Position numbers and translations under genes: made by a program. Positions 1 to 7,488 of a stretch of DNA of 10,409 nucleotides are shown one piece after another (within the stretch, counting starts at the first letter, position 1; every line of letters starts with the position of its first letter). Under the pieces are notes generated by a model. It did not search any database, was not told where the DNA came from, and saw nothing but the letters and a program-made list of their open reading frames with translations. The stretch spans positions 1 through 10,409 of the forward strand of contig JAFYRC010000069.1 of the NCBI GenBank assembly GCA_017547065.1. Reading direction: 5' to 3'. Origin of the DNA: Tidjanibacter sp. (GTDB taxonomy: Bacteria > Bacteroidota > Bacteroidia > Bacteroidales > Rikenellaceae).

Positions 1-1602
1 AGCAATTCCATTGGTTATGTTAATGACGATAAGACCTTTGCGAGGGTGCCCGATGGTAACTTCGGCTCCAACAACTACCTCAAAGTGGACTACTACCGTG
101 GTGGCCTCTCGGCAGGTTTGCAGATGGAGGCCTACCAGCCCGCCCTTGTGGGTTTCCCCTCCAATTTGGAGGGTACCAAGCTGGCCAACTACTACATCGC
201 TTGGAACGACGAAGACTTTGCCTTCACGGCAGGTACCTTCTACGACCAGTTTGGTAGTGGCCTGCTGTTCCGTAGCTACGAGGATAGGGCGCTTGGTAAC
301 AATAGCGCACTGCTGGGTGCGAGGATGAACTGGCACTACAAGGATATCTTCGAGACCAAGGTGCTGTGGGGTGTGCCCCGTATGCCCTTCACCAACTATG
401 TTGTGAGCGAGGATGAGAACAACTACTACCAGGGCTATCCCGTGCACACCGAGTGGTCCGAAACGCAGGTGAGGGGTGCCGATGCATCGCTCTCGCTGTC
501 GAACCTGCTTGGTTGGGAGGATGCCAACCTTGCCGTTGAGGGCTCGGTGCTGAATCGCTATCAGAAGGTGAATGTGATGATTGAGGAGGAGGGTGTAACT
601 CCCTCGACCACTGGCTATTCGGGCCGTGTAAACTTCGAGATGGGTGGCTTTGTTGCCCGCGCGGAGTATGTCGACGCAGGCCAGAGGCACTACCGCCACA
701 ACTATGTTGAGGCAGGCGTGAACCACAACTACCTCATCAAGAACGGCAACGCCCAGCTCGTTGACTTGGGCTATAGCGGTGGTGGCTTGGGTGTGAACCT
801 TTCGCTGCGTAGGTTGGAGTGGATGACCTCCTACATCGACAACCGCGGCATTGTGCTCGACGAGAGTAGTATCACCAACAATAACCTCAATTATGTACCC
901 GCCCTGTGTGCGCAGTACTCCTACTCGCTCACCAATATCCACCCCTATGTACCTATGCCATACTACATCAATGGCGACTATGTGAGCAGTGGCGAGATGG
1001 GTGGCCAGCTGGATGTCTACTACAACTTCCGCCGTGGTACTCTGCTGGGTGGCAAGAGGGGTATGAAGGTTAACTTCAACCTCTCGACCTACTTCAACCT
1101 GCCCGAAGAGGGTGGTTATGTTCCTGGTAATATGCTGTGGATGAATATGAACGTGGGTATGGAAAAATACTTTACCCGCAAGTTCAAACTGAAACTGCTC
1201 TATGCTATGCAGCAGCGCAACCTCTCCTATGGTAAGGGTAACTCCACTGCTGTGGCGAATGTGTTTGTGGCCGATATGCTCTACAAATTCACTCCCAAGC
1301 TTTCCACTCGCTTGGAGTTGCAGTACCTCCTCTCGTATGAGTCGGCCAACGACTACGACTGGATGGCCGCTCTCTTGGAGGTTAATTTGGCTCCCCGTTG
1401 GAGCCTTTTCGTGAGCGACATCTACAACCACGGTAGGGAGCAGGTGCACTACTACAACGTGGGTGCAAGCTACACCGCCTCCCGCACTCGCGTGGCCATC
1501 GGCTACGGACGCACCCGCGAGGGTCTGATTTGCTCGGGTGGCGTGTGCCGTATGATGCCCGCCTACACGGGTGGTAACCTTACTATTACAACCTCCTTCT
1601 AA
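1..1602 (+). CDS. DUF6029-family outer-membrane beta-barrel protein (5' partial)
   Basis: The frame is open from base 1, so the start codon and signal peptide lie upstream; 533 codons are visible before the TAA. The product is rich in aromatic and Gly residues in alternating-strand patterns and ends in the sequence TITTSF, a terminal-Phe ending usual for outer-membrane barrels. Residues 78-100 (counted from base 1) contain GTFYDQFGSGL followed by SYEDRALG, which I recognise as typical of the Bacteroidetes DUF6029 family. Near the C-terminus, residues 511-516 are CSGGVC, followed by a Pro-Ala-x-x-Gly stretch also seen in this type of barrel. The family has no firmly established biochemical role that I know of; location in the outer membrane is inferred. 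It is followed after 53 bp by three CXXC lipoproteins on the same strand, so it is probably the first or an early gene of an operon. A different Bacteroidetes barrel family is possible but less likely. Confidence 0.85.
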   Translation, partial: SNSIGYVNDDKTFARVPDGNFGSNNYLKVDYYRGGLSAGLQMEAYQPALVGFPSNLEGTKLANYYIAWNDEDFAFTAGTFYDQFGSGLLFRSYEDRALGNNSALLGARMNWHYKDIFETKVLWGVPRMPFTNYVVSEDENNYYQGYPVHTEWSETQVRGADASLSLSNLLGWEDANLAVEGSVLNRYQKVNVMIEEEGVTPSTTGYSGRVNFEMGGFVARAEYVDAGQRHYRHNYVEAGVNHNYLIKNGNAQLVDLGYSGGGLGVNLSLRRLEWMTSYIDNRGIVLDESSITNNNLNYVPALCAQYSYSLTNIHPYVPMPYYINGDYVSSGEMGGQLDVYYNFRRGTLLGGKRGMKVNFNLSTYFNLPEEGGYVPGNMLWMNMNVGMEKYFTRKFKLKLLYAMQQRNLSYGKGNSTAVANVFVADMLYKFTPKLSTRLELQYLLSYESANDYDWMAALLEVNLAPRWSLFVSDIYNHGREQVHYYNVGASYTASRTRVAIGYGRTREGLICSGGVCRMMPAYTGGNLTITTSF

Positions 1603-1655
1603 CGTAGGGGCCAACCTAAAATGTTGAGTTGAAAGAATAAAAAAAAGAGAAAGAT

Positions 1656-2771
1656 ATGAAAATCAGGAATATGTGGGCATGGGCCGTGGTTGCAATGCTG
1701 GCCGTTGGTTGTAGTGGTACTCCCGACAATGGGGGCGAAACTCCCACCGGCCCCACCGGTGGCGAGGAGGTAGATCCCAGCCAGGATACCTACACCCTTG
1801 TGGCCGACCGCGAGGCTATCGACGCCGACGGCGTGCAGAAGGTAACCTTCTCGTTCCTCAATGGCAAGGGCGAAAACCTCTGCGAGAAGGAGCCCGGCAT
1901 GGTGAAGGTTACAAACGAAACCACGGGTGCTTGGCTCGGCTATGGCAAACACGCCTACACCTCGGTGCGCAATGGCGAGTATGAGTTTAGCGCAACGTGG
2001 CGTGGCTATGCGGCCTCCAACACCGTAAAGGTTAGGGTGGAGAACCGAGCCAAAATCGAAAAATATCGCCAGACGGTGGTTGTCTATAAGGCCACGGGCG
2101 CTTGGTGCTCGGCTTGCCCCAAGATGACCGCTTCGCTGCACGAGGCGGAGGAGGAGTGGGGCAACCAGATGGTTGTTGTGGCTTGCCACGGAGGTGGCCC
2201 CGACCCATTCAAACTCTCGCCCGACGTTAGTGAGTTGGTACTTGCACAATGGAAGGGCAATTCCTACCCCTCGTGTGTCTACGATAACAACGTCTTGGTT
2301 AGTGGCGCAAAGGATGTTGACAACGTGAAGGAGAATCTGATAAAGCAGATTAGCAAATACCCCGCAACCTGTGGCGTGAAGATTACCCAGACAAGCCTTG
2401 TGGGTAACACCCTCACCGTGAAGGCCTCGGTGCAGAGTGTGGATGGTGGCGACTACGACCTCGGCTGTGTGCTGCTCGAAGATGATCTTCGCTACTCGGG
2501 TGGCGAGGAGCCTTCGGGTGTGTATAGCGACGTTATGAGGGCCGTGTCGGGTAGCTTCAACTACTACAATAAGGACACCGCTGTGAGTGTTTCGGCTAAC
2601 GGCGAGGTAAGTAAAGAGTTTGTTGTTGAGGGTGTTACGGTTAGCAACGCACAGAATTGCCGTGTATTGGTCTATGCCCTTATGAGGTTGAGCAATGGCC
2701 AGACCATCACGGACAATGCCGCAGTGTGCAAACTGGGTGAGAGTATGACCGCCTATGTGCTTAATGACTAA
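1656..2771 (+). CDS. Omp28-like thioredoxin-fold lipoprotein, paralogue 1
   Basis: This 371-residue protein starts with a hydrophobic signal peptide and the lipobox LAVGC, so Cys19 should be lipidated by signal peptidase II. A Gly/Thr/Pro-rich linker (about 20-45) leads to an Ig-like (invasin/Big-type) domain at about 46-130, containing the phrase ADREAIDADGV. The rest resembles the Omp28 family: a thioredoxin-like domain with GAWCSACPK (catalytic-type Cys151 and Cys154) and YPS with probable cis-Pro205, then a C-terminal beta domain with LLEDD, VMRAV and VCKLGES. The WCxxC context is the most thioredoxin-like of the three paralogues. The likely site of action is the periplasm or cell envelope; the redox role is inferred from the motif, and no substrate is known. 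The start is the ATG preceded by an A/G-rich leader (1631-1654). It lies 53 bp after the barrel gene and 13 bp before paralogue 2. Confidence 0.85.
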   Translation: MKIRNMWAWAVVAMLAVGCSGTPDNGGETPTGPTGGEEVDPSQDTYTLVADREAIDADGVQKVTFSFLNGKGENLCEKEPGMVKVTNETTGAWLGYGKHAYTSVRNGEYEFSATWRGYAASNTVKVRVENRAKIEKYRQTVVVYKATGAWCSACPKMTASLHEAEEEWGNQMVVVACHGGGPDPFKLSPDVSELVLAQWKGNSYPSCVYDNNVLVSGAKDVDNVKENLIKQISKYPATCGVKITQTSLVGNTLTVKASVQSVDGGDYDLGCVLLEDDLRYSGGEEPSGVYSDVMRAVSGSFNYYNKDTAVSVSANGEVSKEFVVEGVTVSNAQNCRVLVYALMRLSNGQTITDNAAVCKLGESMTAYVLND

Positions 2772-2784
2772 ACAAGGCCCCCGA

Positions 2785-3900
2785 ATGAAAAACGTGTGGA
2801 AGAAATATTGGCAAAGGTTTGAGGCCCTGTTGTTGCTCGCTGTGGTCGCTCTGTGTGGCGGCTGCCGAGGTAACGAGGGTGGGGGCGTGGTTGTCCCCGA
2901 TGGGGAGTTGCAACTCTTTGCCGACAAAACATCCATTGTGGCCGACGGCGCGGAGTGTGTGACCTTCACTCTGATGTTCGGCTCGCAGGATGTGAGCGCC
3001 GAGGAGGAGGTGCAGCTGGCTTGGTGGCTGAATGGTGTGGAAAACCGTGGCCGCTGGGGCGAGGTGAGCTTTTCGACCGTTGAGGCGGGCACCTACGACT
3101 TCAAGGCCATCTATGGCTCCAATACCTCCACCAACACGGTGCGCATTGTGGTGGAGCCTGAGCCTACCACGGGCGCCGAGAGGAACTATACGCAGCACTT
3201 TGCCGGCTTCCAGTTTACGTCGGTCTATTGTAGTGGCTGCCCAAGCCTCACGCAGGCCATTAAGGCCGTGCAGTCGAGGGGCCTCGCGCTTGTGCCCATG
3301 GCCTTCCACCGCAACATGAGCGCCACGATGATTGACCCGATGACCTTCACGATGACCACCAAGGAAGATTACCTCTATGCGTGTGGCTCGAAGGGCGATG
3401 CACTGCCATATTTCTGTGTCAACATGGTGACGGGTAAGACCCTCACGGCTGTCTATGACCGCACCCAGGGCACAGAGGTTGAGGCCGTTATGGACTATGT
3501 GGCCGAGCGCTATCCTGCCGAGTGTGGTGTTGCTATCGAGAGCCTCTACAATTCGTCAACGAGGAGCGTGGAGGTGAAGGCCAAATTCACCACCAACCGC
3601 TCGGGCTACTATAACTACCAAGTTGTCCTCTTGGAGGACGGCATAGCCTTCGACGAGGAGGTGTGCGACAATGTGGTGCGTGCCCTTTCGTCCACTTCGC
3701 GCTATGGCCACAAGTTGGCCGATGGTGCGGTGTGTGGCAAGTGTCGCGAGGTTGAGGGGGCTCAGACTCTCAAACTCGATGCAGGCTGGAAGGTAGAAAA
3801 TATGAGGGTTGTGGTGCTGGCAATCGATAGCAATAGGCGCATCGTTGTCAACTGCAACGTCTGCAAGCTGGGCGAGTCGGTGGACTACGTTGTGGAGTAA
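2785..3900 (+). CDS. Omp28-like thioredoxin-fold lipoprotein, paralogue 2 (extra CXXC)
   Basis: I place the start at the ATG at 2785, giving 371 residues, because it directly precedes a normal lipoprotein signal peptide (KNVWKKYWQ, then a Leu/Ala/Val core, then lipobox CGGC with Cys27). An in-frame ATG at 2755 would overlap the preceding gene and add ten polar residues before the signal. The architecture matches paralogue 1: Ig-like domain at about 41-125 (FADKTSIVADG), thioredoxin-like domain with VYCSGCP (Cys149, Cys152), cis-Pro candidate Pro208 (LPYF), then LLEDG, VVRAL and VCKLGES near the end. Unlike its neighbours it has a second pair, CGKC, at residues 317-320, in the C-terminal beta domain. 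The tryptophan before the first catalytic Cys is replaced by Tyr. An Omp28-type envelope lipoprotein is well supported; the actual reaction (reductase, isomerase, or non-enzymatic binding) cannot be told from sequence. Confidence 0.85.
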   Translation: MKNVWKKYWQRFEALLLLAVVALCGGCRGNEGGGVVVPDGELQLFADKTSIVADGAECVTFTLMFGSQDVSAEEEVQLAWWLNGVENRGRWGEVSFSTVEAGTYDFKAIYGSNTSTNTVRIVVEPEPTTGAERNYTQHFAGFQFTSVYCSGCPSLTQAIKAVQSRGLALVPMAFHRNMSATMIDPMTFTMTTKEDYLYACGSKGDALPYFCVNMVTGKTLTAVYDRTQGTEVEAVMDYVAERYPAECGVAIESLYNSSTRSVEVKAKFTTNRSGYYNYQVVLLEDGIAFDEEVCDNVVRALSSTSRYGHKLADGAVCGKCREVEGAQTLKLDAGWKVENMRVVVLAIDSNRRIVVNCNVCKLGESVDYVVE

Positions 3901-3901
3901 C

Positions 3902-3925
3902 CGCCGAGGGGCGCGTTGTTTTTTT
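3902..3925 (+). terminator. Possible weak terminator or attenuator between Omp28 paralogues 2 and 3
   Basis: CGCC (3902-3905) can pair with GGCG (3910-3913) around a GAGG loop, followed after two bases by a T-rich run (TTGTTTTTTT, 3916-3925). A stem of only four G-C pairs is weak, so it may lower rather than stop transcription of the last two genes of the run. Confidence 0.25.
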
Positions 3926-3953
3926 GACAGGTTTTTTTGAAAAGGTTAGATAT

Positions 3954-5021
3954 ATGAGGATTTTGAAATCGAAATACGTATTGATGCTTCTGTGTGCCGT
4001 GGGCGTGGTGCTTGGCGGTTGCAGGGGTAGTGAGGGCGAGATTGGCGAGATTGTGCTTACGGCTGATGTGCAGAGCGTTGCCGCCGACGGACTCTCGAAG
4101 GTGAAACTCACGGCCACAAGCGACGGCCGCGACGTAACCTCGCAGGTGACCTTCCACCACACTTCGGAGCTCTTTGCGCTCGAGGGTGGCGAGTTTACCA
4201 CGGTGAAGACGGGCAAACACAAGGTGTCGGCCTCCTACGAGGGTGTGGTGTCCAACGAGGTGGAGATTGAGGCTGTGGCGCCCGAGAGGTTGCCTGTGTC
4301 GAGGTTTGTGCGTCACATCTGTGTGATGGACTTCACGGCCACCGACTGTGCCTTCTGCCCCGATGGCCAGAACCACATGTTGCAGGTCAACAAACAGATG
4401 GAGGACGAGGCTACGGCGTGCCACCTTATGGCCCTCCACAACCCCGGTGTGGACCCCATGGGTATTGCCCTCACGAGCCAGATGATGAACGACTATAAGG
4501 TTGAGGAACAACCATATTACCTGATTGACATGCGCGACAAGGGCGGTGTGAATTCCAACGAGGAGAAGAGCGCCTACCGTAAGTGCCTGATGCGCTCCAC
4601 AGACCTCTATCCCGCCCACGTGGGTGTGGCCGTGAGGACCAAGTTCAACAAGGATAACGGCAAGTCGTGCCAGGTGGAGGTGAGCCTCCTCTCGGAGCGC
4701 AACGACCACTACCGCGTGGCTCTCTATGTGGTGGAGGATGGCATCGTGGCCGACCAGAATGTGAACGGTTTCTATAAGTCCTACACCCACAATCACGTAG
4801 TGAGGGCCCTTGTGAACGAGAGCTACCGTGGTGACAACCTCGGAGCTGTGGCCGCCGAACAGAGCGCCTCGAAAACATACTCCTTTGATATGGCCGACGA
4901 GTGGGTGGTGGAGAAAACCTCGGTCTATGTGCTGGTGATGGACTCCACGGGCTTTGTGAACAACATGGCCGTGTGTGCTGTGAATAACGGCACGGCCGAC
5001 TATGACTACTTGGAAAAATAG
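3954..5021 (+). CDS. Omp28-like thioredoxin-fold lipoprotein, paralogue 3
   Basis: The ATG at 3954 gives 355 residues with the signal MRILKSKYVLMLLC and the lipobox VLGGC (Cys23). A TTG ten codons upstream is in frame but lies in a T-rich spacer and is not needed. The mature start CRGSEGE resembles CRGNEGG of paralogue 2, supporting close ancestry. An Ig-like domain (about 31-107, with LTADVQSVAADG) precedes the thioredoxin-like domain with TDCAFCP (Cys132, Cys135) and cis-Pro candidate Pro187 (QPYY). The C-terminal part keeps VVEDGI and VVRALVNESYRG, as expected for Omp28-type proteins. It is the most divergent copy: the YPAxCGV cysteine of the other two is Val here, and the final VCKLGES has become VCAVNNG. 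The gap to the preceding gene is 53 bp and contains a possible weak terminator; the next gene follows after 25 bp. Function beyond envelope thioredoxin-like lipoprotein is not established. Confidence 0.83.
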   Translation: MRILKSKYVLMLLCAVGVVLGGCRGSEGEIGEIVLTADVQSVAADGLSKVKLTATSDGRDVTSQVTFHHTSELFALEGGEFTTVKTGKHKVSASYEGVVSNEVEIEAVAPERLPVSRFVRHICVMDFTATDCAFCPDGQNHMLQVNKQMEDEATACHLMALHNPGVDPMGIALTSQMMNDYKVEEQPYYLIDMRDKGGVNSNEEKSAYRKCLMRSTDLYPAHVGVAVRTKFNKDNGKSCQVEVSLLSERNDHYRVALYVVEDGIVADQNVNGFYKSYTHNHVVRALVNESYRGDNLGAVAAEQSASKTYSFDMADEWVVEKTSVYVLVMDSTGFVNNMAVCAVNNGTADYDYLEK

Positions 5022-5046
5022 AACAAAAAAACTTAATATTACAATT

Positions 5047-7467
5047 ATGAAGAAATTCTACACAACGCTTCTTGCAATCGTGCTGCTCTTCGGAGTAGCC
5101 AACCTCTACTCTTGCGACGACAAGACGGGTAATGGTGGAGGTAACGAGGTTGAAAACCCCGAGAATCCCACCCCCGAGCCCGAGCCCGAGCCCGAACCCG
5201 AATTGGGTGGCCCCGAGCCTATCGACCACTCCGGTGTGCCCACTCCCATCAAATGGGGCGTGGATAAGGCAACCCCCACCATCGCCTCCGACGGTGTGGC
5301 CATTCAGGTGCTGGCCAAGGAGAACTTCAACATCAAGTTTGTGTGCCGTCCTGGTTTGAGGGCCAAATCGTTCCGCTTGGATGTCTATCCTTTGAGCGTG
5401 CTCTACAACGCACTGATGGAGCAGATGAACACCGAGGGTATGCCCCTCACTACCCCCGCAAGCGAGGTGGATGTTGAGGGTTGGATCAGGAACTTTATGT
5501 TTGCCGAGGGTGGCAACGCCGCCTACACCTTCAACGAGGAGGACGAGCTCAATTACAGCAACTTGGTGTTCGATTGGGCCAACTCGGAGTATATGCAGGT
5601 GGCCATTGTGCCCGACTGCGAGTATGTGATTGCGGCAGTTGCCTGCTCCGACTTGGACGGTAGCGCCAGCGAGCAGTTGGAGATGACCCTCTGCTATGTT
5701 CGCACCCCGAGTGGTGAGCTCAATGGCGACCCCCAGGTGGACATCGACGTGCAGACCTGGACCGACCGCTTTGTGGCAACCTTCACTCCCAACAACGACT
5801 GCCACTACTTCTATTACCTCTACTCCATGGAGGCCGACCTCACCCCCTACATCGATCTCTATGGCGAGCAGCTTTACAGGGACTATATGCGTAGCCACAT
5901 GGTGGGTGCGGAGATTAGCCGCGACGACCTCGACTACCACCGCCTTGGCCTGAGTGGCTTCCCTGTGGGTATCGACACCACCTTCATGGTCACTGCCCTT
6001 GGTACCGATGTGTTTGGCACCCCCGCCACCAACTATGCCACCAAGACCTTCAAGCTGAATAAGGTGCCCGATAACGCAAGCCCCGCAGGTGTGGACGTAA
6101 CGATTGATATGGACCACGTGGGTAGTAACATGGTGTGGTTTAGCGCCGATATGACCGCCTCGACAAGGGCAATGTTTTATAGGGTCTACACCGCCGAGGA
6201 GGCTGCCGCTATTAAGACCGCTACCGCGGAACAGCAACAGGAGGTCATCGCCGATCTTCTCTATCAGGGCTATGGTTTGAGCAACACCAAATATAGGTTT
6301 GATATGGAGACCGAGGATCTGTCGCAGTCGAAGCCCAGCGTGGAGACCGAGCGCTACATGAACTTGAAGCCCGACACCGAGTATGTTATGGTCTACACGG
6401 CCGTTAACCCCTACCAGGTGGCAATGCCCCTCGGTTATAGCGAGCCCTTCAAAACCGACGCCCTGGTGAGCGACAAGCCCGCCGAGAGTAAGACAGACCT
6501 CAATCTTAACCTCCTTGCACTGGACTACACCAAGGTGAGGTTCGACTTTACCTATAATTTCGAGAACACCGCCATCTACTACTTCCGCTTCGTTAACCCC
6601 GACAGCGACAAGGCCGAGGAGAGTGGCCTCTCGGAGAACGCCACCCGCGAGGAGAAATTGGCCTTCCTGCTGAGCGTGGACGACCTGCTGGGTGCTTCGG
6701 TGTCCAACGTGTGGGAGGCCGACCGCAATAACTTCGACACCTACACTATGGTGCTCGAGCAGGGTACAACCTACAAGATTGCCTACGTTGCCGAGGACTG
6801 GAACGGCGTGTTGGGCGAGGTTAAGTTTGCGAGCGTAACCACCCCCACCTTGACGGGCGGTATGAACCCCGAGGGCGAGATTGTGCTTGTGAAGGAGGGT
6901 GGTAAGGAGTTCTTCGAGTTCCGCATCGTGAAGGAGGCTGCCAGCTTCAAGTACCTTGTGGGCTACGAGGAGTCGGAGGCTATGCTTCTCTACCTCGGCG
7001 TGGATCCCTACTCGGTTATTATGAAACAGTGGAATTGGTATGCTACCGACTGCGGTATCCTCTCGAAGGGTAACCTGGTTGAGAAGATGGATGTGGAGAA
7101 GGCCCAGTTGTTCCGTGGCCGCTGCTTGGCACTGATGATTGCCATCGGTACCGACGCTCTGGGCGGTGAGGTCTATGGCGAGTTGGAACACCTTATATAT
7201 GATAATGGTGAGGCCCACACTCTGGACTACTACTACCCCGGCATGACAACCACCTCGGCGGCACAGCAGGCAGCCGTGAAGGCATCGGCCCAGATTGGTG
7301 TTGCTCGCAAGGTGTCGAAGGAGGCCGTTGTTGTTGAGCGCCCCGCACGCGGTGAGGTGAAACTCGCTGCCGATAGGGCCGAAGTGGAGTCGCTGCCAAG
7401 GGTGATTCGCGTGGATAGGAAACGCGACGGAGTCCACCCCAAAGCATTCTTGCAGGGCCATAAATAG
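5047..7467 (+). CDS. Large modular lipoprotein with FN3-like repeats
   Basis: The chosen ATG gives 806 residues and a standard signal (MKKFYTTLLAIVLLFG) ending in the lipobox LYSC with Cys23. An in-frame ATG at 5002 overlaps the preceding gene and would put 15 hydrophilic residues before the signal. After Cys come Asp-Asp, resembling the acidic lipoprotein export signal of Bacteroidota, so surface display is plausible. Residues 43-52 are five Pro-Glu repeats, an extended spacer. I see about five modules of roughly 110-150 residues (about 70-220, 230-336, 348-470, 483-599, 607-720), each with a beta strand, an aromatic-rich strand such as YFYYLY or YYFRF, a helical insertion, and a late strand of the type PDTEYVMVYTA followed by a Gly turn. 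These look like FN3-type folds with insertions. Residues about 735-806 form a Lys/Arg-rich tail without clear resemblance. No catalytic motif is visible. It is the last gene of the run and probably partners the preceding lipoproteins and barrel. I do not recognise a named family. Confidence 0.8.
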   Translation: MKKFYTTLLAIVLLFGVANLYSCDDKTGNGGGNEVENPENPTPEPEPEPEPELGGPEPIDHSGVPTPIKWGVDKATPTIASDGVAIQVLAKENFNIKFVCRPGLRAKSFRLDVYPLSVLYNALMEQMNTEGMPLTTPASEVDVEGWIRNFMFAEGGNAAYTFNEEDELNYSNLVFDWANSEYMQVAIVPDCEYVIAAVACSDLDGSASEQLEMTLCYVRTPSGELNGDPQVDIDVQTWTDRFVATFTPNNDCHYFYYLYSMEADLTPYIDLYGEQLYRDYMRSHMVGAEISRDDLDYHRLGLSGFPVGIDTTFMVTALGTDVFGTPATNYATKTFKLNKVPDNASPAGVDVTIDMDHVGSNMVWFSADMTASTRAMFYRVYTAEEAAAIKTATAEQQQEVIADLLYQGYGLSNTKYRFDMETEDLSQSKPSVETERYMNLKPDTEYVMVYTAVNPYQVAMPLGYSEPFKTDALVSDKPAESKTDLNLNLLALDYTKVRFDFTYNFENTAIYYFRFVNPDSDKAEESGLSENATREEKLAFLLSVDDLLGASVSNVWEADRNNFDTYTMVLEQGTTYKIAYVAEDWNGVLGEVKFASVTTPTLTGGMNPEGEIVLVKEGGKEFFEFRIVKEAASFKYLVGYEESEAMLLYLGVDPYSVIMKQWNWYATDCGILSKGNLVEKMDVEKAQLFRGRCLALMIAIGTDALGGEVYGELEHLIYDNGEAHTLDYYYPGMTTTSAAQQAAVKASAQIGVARKVSKEAVVVERPARGEVKLAADRAEVESLPRVIRVDRKRDGVHPKAFLQGHK
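5173..5202 (+). repeat. Tandem CCCGAR hexamers encoding Pro-Glu linker
   Basis: Five tandem hexamers are present: CCCGAG three times, then CCCGAA twice. They are in frame with the 806-residue lipoprotein and encode residues 43-52, (Pro-Glu)5. Loss or gain of a unit would change linker length without breaking the frame. Confidence 0.9.
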
Positions 7468-7488
7468 AGCCCCTGAAAATGGATGTCG

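Noticed and set aside
2755..2784. Upstream ATG for Omp28 paralogue 2
   Set aside because: It overlaps the preceding gene and adds ten residues before an otherwise standard lipoprotein signal peptide.
1599..3092. 497-codon open frame on the - strand
   Set aside because: It is antisense to Omp28 paralogue 1 and the start of paralogue 2, with a low-complexity composition and no recognisable domain. Similar antisense frames at 2761-3309 and 3885-4796 are rejected for the same reason.
5002..5046. Upstream ATG for the FN3-like lipoprotein
   Set aside because: It lies inside the preceding gene, and the added residues (MTTWKNRTKKLN...) would spoil the signal peptide start.
4645..7461. 938-codon open frame on the - strand, rich in His, Gly, Val and Leu
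   Set aside because: It is codon-aligned antisense to the FN3-like lipoprotein gene. It is open only because the sense gene avoids TTA, CTA and TCA codons, which would read as stops on the other strand. The sense protein has a signal peptide, lipobox and modules; the antisense product has none.
7453..7475. CAGGGC / GCCCCTG hairpin across the stop codon of the FN3-like lipoprotein, as an operon terminator
   Set aside because: The stem has a bulge and a ten-base loop, and it is followed by AAAATGG rather than a T-run, so it does not fit an intrinsic terminator.
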